This document shows positions 31,776 to 37,395 of a stretch of 37,395 nucleotides of DNA, piece after piece. Within the stretch, counting starts at the first letter, position 1. Each line of letters begins with the position of its first letter. This DNA is from Erysipelotrichaceae bacterium (GTDB taxonomy: Bacteria; Bacillota_I; Bacilli_A; Erysipelotrichales; Erysipelotrichaceae): positions 1 through 37,395 of the forward strand of contig JAFRVK010000012.1 in the NCBI GenBank assembly GCA_017441765.1, written 5' to 3'. The translations under genes and the position numbers were made by a program. The notes beneath the pieces were generated by a model that ran no database searches, was not told the DNA's origin, and saw nothing but the letters and a program-made list of their open reading frames with translations.

Positions 31776-31933
31776 TAACAATCAAAGAGGAAATAACCAT
31801 CACACAAGATGACCCACTTGCTGAACAAATAGAGGGCAAATTAACAAAGCAAGATGGATGGTACATGACAGAAACAACTGTAACAAAGACATTTAAAAGG
31901 GTACAGTTCATAGGCACAGGAGAAACAGAATGA
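31772..31933 (+). CDS. Very small phage-type protein
   Basis: A 53-residue reading frame starts MITIKEEITI at an ATGA overlap with the previous stop and ends in GTGETE. Its ending (GETE, then TGA overlapping ATG) copies the ending of the previous gene (MGETE), showing a repeated gene-to-gene join. Hydrophilic, Thr-rich, with no recognisable domain. Confidence 0.5.
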   Translation: MITIKEEITITQDDPLAEQIEGKLTKQDGWYMTETTVTKTFKRVQFIGTGETE

Positions 31934-32084
31934 AAGCAATATTAGTAAAATCTATGATGGTGTCCCAGTTCTTTTCCATGAACTCTTTTTCCGTTGCATC
32001 ATCAATGTGGATAAGGTCATCAATTTCCGGGCATTCATAAAGGGCATCATAGATCTTCTCGAATCTTTCAAGCAGGTATGTCAT
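31908..32084 (-). pseudogene. Reverse-strand small gene truncated at its 3' end
   Basis: A 58-codon frame starts MTYLLERFEKIYDALYECPE, overlapping the stop of the upstream gene by ATGA, and reads sensibly through EKNWDTII. It then runs into the antisense of the forward MKAIL gene fragment and ends in a hydrophobic tail (FILFLLCL). I infer that about 42 codons are original and the rest is junction sequence. Confidence 0.55.
31930..31957 (+). pseudogene. Truncated second copy of the MKAIL gene
   Basis: After another ATGA overlap, 17 bases (31928 onward, GAATGAAAGCAATATTA) repeat the start of the gene at 31503, giving MKAILVKS. The sequence then changes into the antisense of a reverse-strand gene, so the copy is cut after about nine codons. 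The accidental frame continues to a stop at 32040. Confidence 0.6.
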
Positions 32085-32683
32085 TCCACCACCTCCGGCA
32101 ATGCAAGGATGATGCCTTTCCGGTCATCTCTCCACTCATCACTCCACTTGTAGTAGCTCTTATTGATGTCTACTACTTTGCATCCATGGTCAAGGAACCA
32201 GAATAGGTTATCCATCAATGTGGAGTTGAACAAGTGAATCCTCTTGAATCCGCAAAGCAATGCATAGAGATACACGTACTCACATTCATCATCATCCCAC
32301 ATATGGTCATCAATGTAGAGATCATCCATTTCAATGTACTTGTCAAACTTGTGGCCCATTGTCCAATCCTCATTGCAACTATATGCAATCTTGTAGAGCG
32401 CATCCCATATGCGGCGCTCTTTCTCGTTTTTGCCATATGCCCTCCAGGGTTTGAGATTTGCAAGAAGAGGATACCTTGAAAGGAGTTTCTGCTCTTCTTC
32501 AACAAGTAAGTATCCTCTTGAGTCAAGCTTTTCTTTTACATCATTGATGGTGCAATACCTTTGGGTAGCTTCCACATCCTTGTTAAATGATTCTCTCTGC
32601 ATAAGCAAGTTCCTACGGTATTCCCTTTTCTTTTGCTGCATTTCTTCAATGGCAGCAAGTTCTTTCTTTGTTTGTTTTGCCAT
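32081..32683 (-). CDS. Hypothetical phage-type protein
   Basis: I do not recognise this 200-residue protein. The N-terminus is a Lys/Glu-rich coiled helix (KKELAAIEEMQQKKREYRRN), followed by a WRAYGKNEKERRIWDALYK segment and an acidic, aromatic C-terminal half (MDDLYIDDHMWDDDE). It may be a small DNA- or protein-binding phage factor. AGGAGAG lies upstream, just after a run of three hairpins (32703-32764). It overlaps the following reverse gene by ATGA and precedes the left rearrangement junction. Confidence 0.65.
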   Translation of the reverse strand: MAKQTKKELAAIEEMQQKKREYRRNLLMQRESFNKDVEATQRYCTINDVKEKLDSRGYLLVEEEQKLLSRYPLLANLKPWRAYGKNEKERRIWDALYKIAYSCNEDWTMGHKFDKYIEMDDLYIDDHMWDDDECEYVYLYALLCGFKRIHLFNSTLMDNLFWFLDHGCKVVDINKSYYKWSDEWRDDRKGIILALPEVVE

Positions 32684-32702
32684 TATTCTTTTCTCTCCTT
32701 CT

Positions 32703-32772
32703 AGTGCCTATTGCACTCTAGAGTATCCAATCACTTGGGTACTCTAGACTACCATCGGGTAGTCATGATTGG
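32703..32772 (-). ncRNA. Three tandem hairpins before the 200-residue gene (leader element A)
   Basis: In transcript order: 32764-32747 (7-base stem GACTACC, loop CGAT), 32746-32719 (stem TAGAGTA, a C-A mismatch, a CC/GG clamp, 8-base loop AAGTGATT) and 32717-32703 (stem AGTGC). They are almost back to back, and the last ends a few bases before GGAGAG. The sequence 5' of them (32772-32766, CCAATCA) is exactly complementary to TGATTGG in the middle loop and clamp, so a pseudoknot can form. No T tract follows, so this is not a terminator. The layout matches element B. Confidence 0.65.
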
Positions 32773-33132
32773 TTAGATCTCAATATCTCCAAAGTTCTCT
32801 TTGAGGATCTTTTCTTTTGACCAGTCTGGGTAGTTTGGGTTGTTGTAGAAATAAGCGCCTGCCCACCAGTTGACATATTTTGTTACAAAGAAATCATCAT
32901 CTTTTTCCATTGATTCTTTCATGATGAATATCATGTCCCAACCTGGTTCGGATAGAACTATGATTGGTCTGAATAGTTCTATCTTTTCATCATCCCAATA
33001 CCACCCAAAGGCATGCTCATCATCATGTGGGTCTAACCACGTCGTTGCATCATCCAATTCCATTTCCTTGAGATGTGGAAGGTATAAGTATGCACCTGCA
33101 AGATCACCAACCGTTTTAATTTTCTTAATCAT
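32773..33132 (-). CDS. Hypothetical phage-type protein
   Basis: This 119-residue acidic protein begins with a basic KKIKTVGDLAGAYLYLP and then has DDATTWLDPHDDEHAFGWYWDD, a hydrophobic LFRPIIVLSEPGWDMIFIM and WWAGAYFYNNPNYPDWSKE near the end. I do not recognise the family; it looks like a compact alpha/beta protein. The ATG at 33132 is favoured because GGAGAG lies before it, directly after hairpins 33148-33209. The frame is open 14 codons upstream, through the hairpins. Confidence 0.65.
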   Translation of the reverse strand: MIKKIKTVGDLAGAYLYLPHLKEMELDDATTWLDPHDDEHAFGWYWDDEKIELFRPIIVLSEPGWDMIFIMKESMEKDDDFFVTKYVNWWAGAYFYNNPNYPDWSKEKILKENFGDIEI

Positions 33133-33147
33133 TCTTTTCTCTCCTTT

Positions 33148-33209
33148 GGTATATTCATACCTTTGACCATCCAATTGTTTGGGTAGTCAAAGCTAGGAAT
33201 TTACCTAGC
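33148..33209 (-). ncRNA. Three tandem hairpins before the 119-residue gene (leader element B)
   Basis: In transcript order: 33209-33192 (stem GCTAGG, loop TAAATT), 33191-33162 (stem TTTGACTA with one G-T, then a C-A mismatch, a CC/GG clamp and 8-base loop AAACAATT), 33161-33148 (stem GGTAT, loop GAAT). There are no bases between the three. The middle hairpin has the same mismatch, clamp and AA..ATT loop as element A, although the stem bases differ. The sequence after it (AAAGGAGAGAAAAGA, then ATG) also matches element A's. Confidence 0.65.
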
Positions 33210-33213
33210 CACA

Positions 33214-33303
33214 TTAGTCTTCATCAACATCAAATGCAATGTCATCTTCTTCTACCAGGACTCCATCATTCAATGCATTTTGCAAATCAACCACAAAACA
33301 ATC
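33214..33303 (-). pseudogene. C-terminal fragment of a reverse-strand gene
   Basis: A reverse frame reads YAYDCFVVDLQNALNDG, then an acidic tail VEEDDIAFDVDED and stop TAA at 33214. Upstream it is soon closed by a stop where the forward polyvalent-protein sequence begins (~33306-33325). Its start is missing, so it is the 3' remainder of the first gene of the reverse block. Confidence 0.5.
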
Positions 33304-33305
33304 AT

Positions 33306-36300
33306 ATGCATAAACTAATAGTTTTTACAGAAACATTTGACTACAAAAAAAGACAAGTAATTGTCCCAATACTGATTAATGACCTAAGCCAATACGAGGG
33401 TTCATTTGACGAATACAATGTTGTCACATCAGCTCATGGAAGGTCGGGCATTAAAAACTTTATTCAGCGGCAGATCGATGACGGTTATGTGGTTGTATAT
33501 TCCGACACAAAAAAAATACAGAAGTTAAACGTTGAAGACGGGGTGCAATACCCAGCCAGCGTTTATTCTGTATCTAATATTAATGTAACACAGGATGACA
33601 AAACTGGCAAGACACAAAACTCTTTAGGCGAAACTAGCGATCTCAACATGACGGATGAAGAGATGGACAAGTATATGAAACAGTCCGTTCCTACCAAGAG
33701 TCAGATGGATGCAGCAAACAAGTCTCTCGCCAAAGTATTAAGTGAAACTCCTGAAAAAGAAAAGAAGAGCAATCTTAAGAAATGGGCAAGGGATCTGCTG
33801 AGATTCAAGTTTGTCGACAGGTATACCGGAGTCGTCGATCTTGCCGAAAGCAAAGGCAATGAAAGACTCAAGGACCTGACCGACTGGGCGATCACTTCCA
33901 ATGCTAGAGCATCTAACACGATCTACAAGGGAAGATTCGACCAGAACGGAAAGAAGAAGATAGGCAAGAGCCTAACTGAAATCCTTGGCACTCTTCCAAA
34001 GACGGACAGGCAGTTGTTCTTCGAGTATATGTATCATTGGAGAAACGTCGATGATATGTCTCTGAACGAAAGGTTTGGCGAAGATAACAAACCCGTATTC
34101 GGAGATGACTTCACCGACGATGATTCCAGACAGAGGATAGCGGAGATCGAGCAATCCCATCCGGAGTTCAAAAAGAGAGCTGAGGAGATCTGGAACTACG
34201 TCCAGGAAGACCTGAAGATGCAGATTGGCGGTCTTATCTCCCAGGATGGATACAATGATCTGCTGAAGAAGAGACCTCACTATGTTCCAATCGAAAGGAA
34301 CGTAGAGAACCAAAAGGGCAATTCCTCTACGGATGCCAACAAGCTTCTGAAGAAGATGAAAGGCAGCAATCTCGATATTCTTCCTCTTGATGAATCATTG
34401 AAGAGGTACACCCAGAGAGCGTACAAGACGTTCGACAGAAACAATCTGTTCAGTGAGATCGCAAAGACTATGGGAGTCACGGACAATCTTGAGAATGAAG
34501 CCATTGATGATGTGATGGAGAATGACATCGAATCGGCAATCGAGGCGGATGGCAATTATATGCTTACCTTCTACCGCAATGGGCAGAAGATGTCCGTCCC
34601 TGTCGACAAAATCATCTATGACGGATTCAAGTCCGGCACACAGATGAATGAGGATCTGAAGAAAGTGGCCGACAAGTGGGCGAAAGTAAACCAGGTGAGA
34701 AAGAATCTTCTTACCGCCTGGAACCCGTTCTTCGCTATCAGGAATGCTTCCAAAGACTTGCAGGATGCAGGATGGAATACGAAATATGCGAAGAATTTCC
34801 CTGCAAAATATGCAGAAGCATGGGCACAGATAGCCAACCATGGAGAGTTCTACCAGCAGTTTGTGAATCTTGGAGGTGGCATGAGCAACTATTCTGCTCG
34901 TGATCTGGCGGACGCGTTCAACGAGCAGCAGTCAGACAAAGGGATGAAGAAAGTCGTAAACAGACTTCTGGAAATCAATGATGATGTCGAAACCGCTCCT
35001 AGACTTGCGGAGTTCATGGCGTCTCTGGAAGCGGGAAACTCTGTGGAGAAAGCGATGCGTGATGCAGCTGAGATCACAACCAACTTCAAGCGAGGCGGCA
35101 CGGTTTCCAAAGCGGTGGACAAGTATGGTTTCACATTCCTCAACGCATCCATCCAAGGATATGACAAGCACGTCGGCGACTGGAAGAGCAACGTGAAAAA
35201 AGCAAGGAAAGCCGGGATAGGCGGAGTCCTCTCCCTGATGGCCAAACTTACTCTTGCATCGGGTCTTCCATTGAGGCTCTTGCAGGATTTCCTGTGGAGA
35301 GATGACAAGGACTATGAGGAACTTTCGGATTACATTAAGGATAAATATTATATTTTAGGCAAGACGAAAGGTGGCAAGTTCATAAGGATCAATAAGGGTA
35401 GGATCGCAACATTCTACCAGACCGTTCTGATGAACGCTGCCGAGACCATCCAGGGCAAGGTGAACATGTGGGATGCTATGGTTGATGATGCAACTTCATT
35501 TATTGACAACATTGCTCCAAACAATCCTCTGGAGAACAACATCCTTGCTCCTATCTCTCAGACTATGAGCAATAAGACCTGGTATGGGGATGACATTGTA
35601 TCTTCGCGTCTGCAGGGTTACAACGAGTGGGATCAGTATGATGAATCCACCGATGAACTTTCCAAAGCGATAGGAAGACTGTCAAAGAAAATGGCGGATG
35701 CAACCGGATCCAAAGTGTTCGCATTGAGTCCAAAGAAAGTCAATTATCTTCTGGACCAGTATTCCGGCGTTATAGGAGATGTGGTGCTTCCAGCACTTAC
35801 ACTGGAAACCGAGACATCGGTAGACAATCCTCTGCTGAAAGGCCCGGCTACGGCATTGCTCAATTCATTTACAAGCGATCCAGTTCTGAAGAACCAGAAT
35901 GTGGCAGACTTCTACGCTCTCAATGAGCAGTTGCAGAAAGACACCAAGGACAAGAATGCCACTGATGAACAGATCCTCTCTGCCAAGTATATGGCAAGCG
36001 TCAGTTCGGAAATGGGCAAACTGTATGCACAGATGCATGAGGTCCAGGGCAGCGATTTATCCAACAAGGAGAAGATGGAACAGACAAGGGAACTCAAAAA
36101 GCAGATCAACGACCTTGCCCGTGCCGCCTTGGATAACTATGACAACATGGATATCTCCGGTCAGTATGCTTCGGTAGGCGGAGTCCAGTACTATCAGAAA
36201 GATGATGGCTCATGGGTGAAGCCATCCAAGACCGCTTTAGAGAAACTGGATGCAGCCGGTCTCAGCGATGAGGACAGAGGATATTACTTCTCTACTTATG

Positions 36301-37028
36301 GCGAGATCGATACCATCCGCAAAGACATCAAGGCAAACACTCCGGAAGGTCAAAGTGCTGACTACACCCAGGCTACCATCGATGCGATCAATGATTCGGA
36401 AATGTCCTACAAAGGGAAGAATACTTTACTGGATTCCTATTATCCCGGTAAGTTCACCGATCACGTCAACTCGATGAGCCTGAGCGATGAAGAAAAGTAC
36501 AATCTCAAGGTGGCGAACAAGTTAGCCAAGGGCGAAAAGGATAAGAACGGCAAGACCGTTGCCAACTCCAAAGCCAGGGCGACCGCTGCTGCCTACCGTG
36601 AGCTGGGATTGCTGGATGACGTGTTGCAGTACATCAAGGATAACGATATCAGTCCTACCGAGATGGGCTTATCCAAGACGGTCTACAACGAGCTTCTCAA
36701 GGGAGATACGAGTTACCTTGGCGCTTATTCAAAGACATCCAAAAAGTCCTCAGGATCGAAGAAAAAGGGCTCCAAAAAGAGTTCTAAGAAGGGCGGAACC
36801 ATCAAGAAACCGTCGGCAATCACCGGCGGCAAGACGATGCTCATAAAGAACCCTGGAATGAAGTCTCCTCAAGTGAAGAAGAGCTATCTCAATGCCTATT
36901 CCAATATAATGAGGCAGGGTTCTAAGAATGTATCTCAGGGATCCAGCTCTTCAAATGTATGTCCTAACTGTGGAAACAGGGTATCTCCTGTTAATGGAAA
37001 ATGTCCTATCTGCGGAGCAAAATTGTGA
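33306..37028 (+). CDS. 5'-truncated phage polyvalent protein (LPD38-like region, C-terminal zinc ribbon)
   Basis: The ~1240-residue frame starts without a ribosome site at a junction, so its true N-terminus is missing. Residues ~1-90 (LIVFTETFDYKKRQVIVPI, IKNFIQRQIDDGYVVVY) resemble the nuclease/toxin-type modules attached to MuF polyvalent proteins. A linker and a helical region (~130-450) follow, then RKNLLTAWNPFFAIRNASKD (~468), which matches my knowledge of the LPD38 domain of large phage virion proteins. A hydrophobic patch lies at ~636, with long helical repeats to ~1170, a Lys/Ser tail (KKSSGSKKKGSKK) and a zinc ribbon CPNCG/CPICG (~1218-1236). The protein would be a virion or injected component. 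Domain names are by eye. Confidence 0.75.
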   Translation: MHKLIVFTETFDYKKRQVIVPILINDLSQYEGSFDEYNVVTSAHGRSGIKNFIQRQIDDGYVVVYSDTKKIQKLNVEDGVQYPASVYSVSNINVTQDDKTGKTQNSLGETSDLNMTDEEMDKYMKQSVPTKSQMDAANKSLAKVLSETPEKEKKSNLKKWARDLLRFKFVDRYTGVVDLAESKGNERLKDLTDWAITSNARASNTIYKGRFDQNGKKKIGKSLTEILGTLPKTDRQLFFEYMYHWRNVDDMSLNERFGEDNKPVFGDDFTDDDSRQRIAEIEQSHPEFKKRAEEIWNYVQEDLKMQIGGLISQDGYNDLLKKRPHYVPIERNVENQKGNSSTDANKLLKKMKGSNLDILPLDESLKRYTQRAYKTFDRNNLFSEIAKTMGVTDNLENEAIDDVMENDIESAIEADGNYMLTFYRNGQKMSVPVDKIIYDGFKSGTQMNEDLKKVADKWAKVNQVRKNLLTAWNPFFAIRNASKDLQDAGWNTKYAKNFPAKYAEAWAQIANHGEFYQQFVNLGGGMSNYSARDLADAFNEQQSDKGMKKVVNRLLEINDDVETAPRLAEFMASLEAGNSVEKAMRDAAEITTNFKRGGTVSKAVDKYGFTFLNASIQGYDKHVGDWKSNVKKARKAGIGGVLSLMAKLTLASGLPLRLLQDFLWRDDKDYEELSDYIKDKYYILGKTKGGKFIRINKGRIATFYQTVLMNAAETIQGKVNMWDAMVDDATSFIDNIAPNNPLENNILAPISQTMSNKTWYGDDIVSSRLQGYNEWDQYDESTDELSKAIGRLSKKMADATGSKVFALSPKKVNYLLDQYSGVIGDVVLPALTLETETSVDNPLLKGPATALLNSFTSDPVLKNQNVADFYALNEQLQKDTKDKNATDEQILSAKYMASVSSEMGKLYAQMHEVQGSDLSNKEKMEQTRELKKQINDLARAALDNYDNMDISGQYASVGGVQYYQKDDGSWVKPSKTALEKLDAAGLSDEDRGYYFSTYGEIDTIRKDIKANTPEGQSADYTQATIDAINDSEMSYKGKNTLLDSYYPGKFTDHVNSMSLSDEEKYNLKVANKLAKGEKDKNGKTVANSKARATAAAYRELGLLDDVLQYIKDNDISPTEMGLSKTVYNELLKGDTSYLGAYSKTSKKSSGSKKKGSKKSSKKGGTIKKPSAITGGKTMLIKNPGMKSPQVKKSYLNAYSNIMRQGSKNVSQGSSSSNVCPNCGNRVSPVNGKCPICGAKL

Positions 37029-37048
37029 TATAATAATTAAGTACCCAT

Positions 37049-37064
37049 GTGTTGATTCTAACAC
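37049..37064. other. Short hairpin after the polyvalent gene
   Basis: GTGTT and AACAC flank GATTCT, giving a five-base stem immediately before the terminator at 37067. Confidence 0.35.
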
Positions 37065-37065
37065 G

Positions 37066-37096
37066 AAGAGGGAGTTTGCCGACTCCCTCTTTTTTT
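37066..37096 (+). terminator. Terminator of the polyvalent-protein gene
   Basis: AAGAGGGAGT and ACTCCCTCTT pair perfectly across a six-base TTGCCG loop, followed by a T tract to 37096. Confidence 0.92.
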
Positions 37097-37177
37097 GTGG
37101 CAAAAACGTGGCAGAAAATAGGGAAATAAAAGACCAAAAATGGAAGTAAAAGGGTAGTAATGAAACAAGCACTGAAA

Positions 37178-37209
37178 TTAAAAAAAGCCCCATTTTAAGG
37201 GACTTTTTT
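37178..37209 (-). terminator. Terminator for tRNA-Leu
   Basis: On the minus strand AAAAAAGTCCC, loop TTAAAAT, then GGGGC and seven T residues, with one mismatched position. It sits about 47 bases after the tRNA 3' end. Confidence 0.65.
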
Positions 37210-37258
37210 GGACATTTACGTACATTTCAGTACATAAATGGGTAGCGTACAAATGTCC
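37210..37258. repeat. Nested inverted repeats at the tRNA-Leu 3' end, possible attachment site
   Basis: GGACATTT (37210-37217) and AAATGTCC (37251-37258) form an outer repeat whose right arm overlaps the tRNA acceptor end. Inside, ATTTACGTAC (37214-37223) and GTACATAAAT (37230-37239) pair with one mismatch. A phage-like block lying directly 3' of a tRNA is the classic place for an integrase site, but no integrase gene and no second tRNA-end copy are seen in the window. Confidence 0.45.
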
Positions 37259-37335
37259 GGGATAAGGGACTCGAACCCCCACGGTCGCCCACCAGATTCT
37301 AAGTCTGGCGCGTCTACCAGTTCCGCCAATCCCGG
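37256..37335 (-). tRNA. tRNA-Leu (UAG anticodon)
   Basis: On the minus strand CCGGGAT (37335-37329) pairs with ATCCCGG (37263-37257), followed by discriminator A at 37256. D-arm GCGGAACTGGTAGACGC, anticodon loop CTTAGAA giving TAG (reads CUA/CUN Leu), a long variable arm and the T-arm GGGTTCGAGTCCC are all present. CCA is not encoded: the next bases are CATTTG. An AT-rich region with TATAAT-like boxes precedes it at about 37340-37360. Confidence 0.93.
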
Positions 37336-37386
37336 AATGCTTAATTATATTATAATAAATCACTAGAAATTGCAACGATAAACCTG

Positions 37387-37392
37387 TATAAT
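37387..37392 (+). promoter_or_regulatory. -10-like box at the window end
   Basis: TATAAT at 37387-37392 points rightward toward a gene outside the window. A -35 could not be confirmed. Confidence 0.3.
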
Positions 37393-37395
37393 GAA

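Noticed and set aside
32703-33209. Reading the hairpin clusters as terminators
   Set aside because: None of the six stems is followed by a T tract in the transcript direction, and each cluster ends just before a ribosome site.
33234-33305. Upstream extension of the polyvalent-protein frame to an ATG at 33234
   Set aside because: This stretch is antisense to the coherent reverse fragment (VVDLQNALNDG ... DED) and has no ribosome binding site.
37178-37375. A 65-residue minus-strand open frame
   Set aside because: It is the sense strand of tRNA-Leu and its terminator read as protein, with no ribosome site.
1-37395. CRISPR arrays, insertion sequences or an integrase gene
   Set aside because: No regularly spaced direct repeats, transposase signatures or tyrosine/serine recombinase motifs were found on either strand.

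Overview
The window looks like a chromosomal segment of a low-to-moderate GC Bacillota, most plausibly an Erysipelotrichia-like gut anaerobe. The grounds are strong GGAGG-type ribosome binding sites, TGA used as a normal stop, many short same-strand operons separated by compact rho-independent terminators, and a catabolic gene set (DegV, Tex, M18 and M20 peptidases, nucleoside salvage). The genus assignment is inference; no rRNA or marker gene settles it. The last 6 kb has a different character and is a scrambled phage-like remnant lying against a tRNA-Leu gene.

Layout. 1-1053: a minus-strand GNAT acetyltransferase followed by a GT4 glycosyltransferase cut by the window edge, diverging from tRNA-Trp. 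1082-2434: an autoregulated-looking ribbon-helix-helix gene and an Mrp/ApbC ATPase, convergent on a shared terminator. 2499-5756: an operon of a second GT4 enzyme, a double-SIS protein and a BtpA-family TIM barrel. 5786-11331: a nucleoside-salvage island holding DeoD, a uridine-phosphorylase-like enzyme, adenosine deaminase and two nucleoside hydrolases, with an M19 dipeptidase inside it and an M18 aminopeptidase after it. 12754-14574: three overlapping genes for small membrane proteins, two of them with N-terminal zinc ribbons. 14575-17813: DegV and Tex, divergent.

17860-20145: a minus-strand operon under a consensus promoter (Ntn hydrolase, duplicated Cys-rich protein, two small membrane proteins). 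20275-24126: M20 amidohydrolase, an MFS transporter, and an acyltransferase fused to a zinc ribbon and a C-terminal beta-rich domain. 24151-30685: PHP phosphatase, nitrilase-family amidase with a GNAT, aldo/keto reductase, a tyrosine-rich repeat protein, flavin reductase, two unknown proteins and an alpha/beta hydrolase.

31243-37255 is the accessory region. A chain of tiny forward phage-type genes breaks off into a block of reverse-strand genes, which in turn breaks into a 5'-truncated forward polyvalent virion-type protein ending in a zinc ribbon. Two reverse-strand genes in the block are each preceded by three back-to-back hairpins. The middle hairpin keeps the same loop and the same C-A mismatch while its stem sequence changes. 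This is the best candidate in the window for an undescribed element, probably a structured RNA leader controlling translation.
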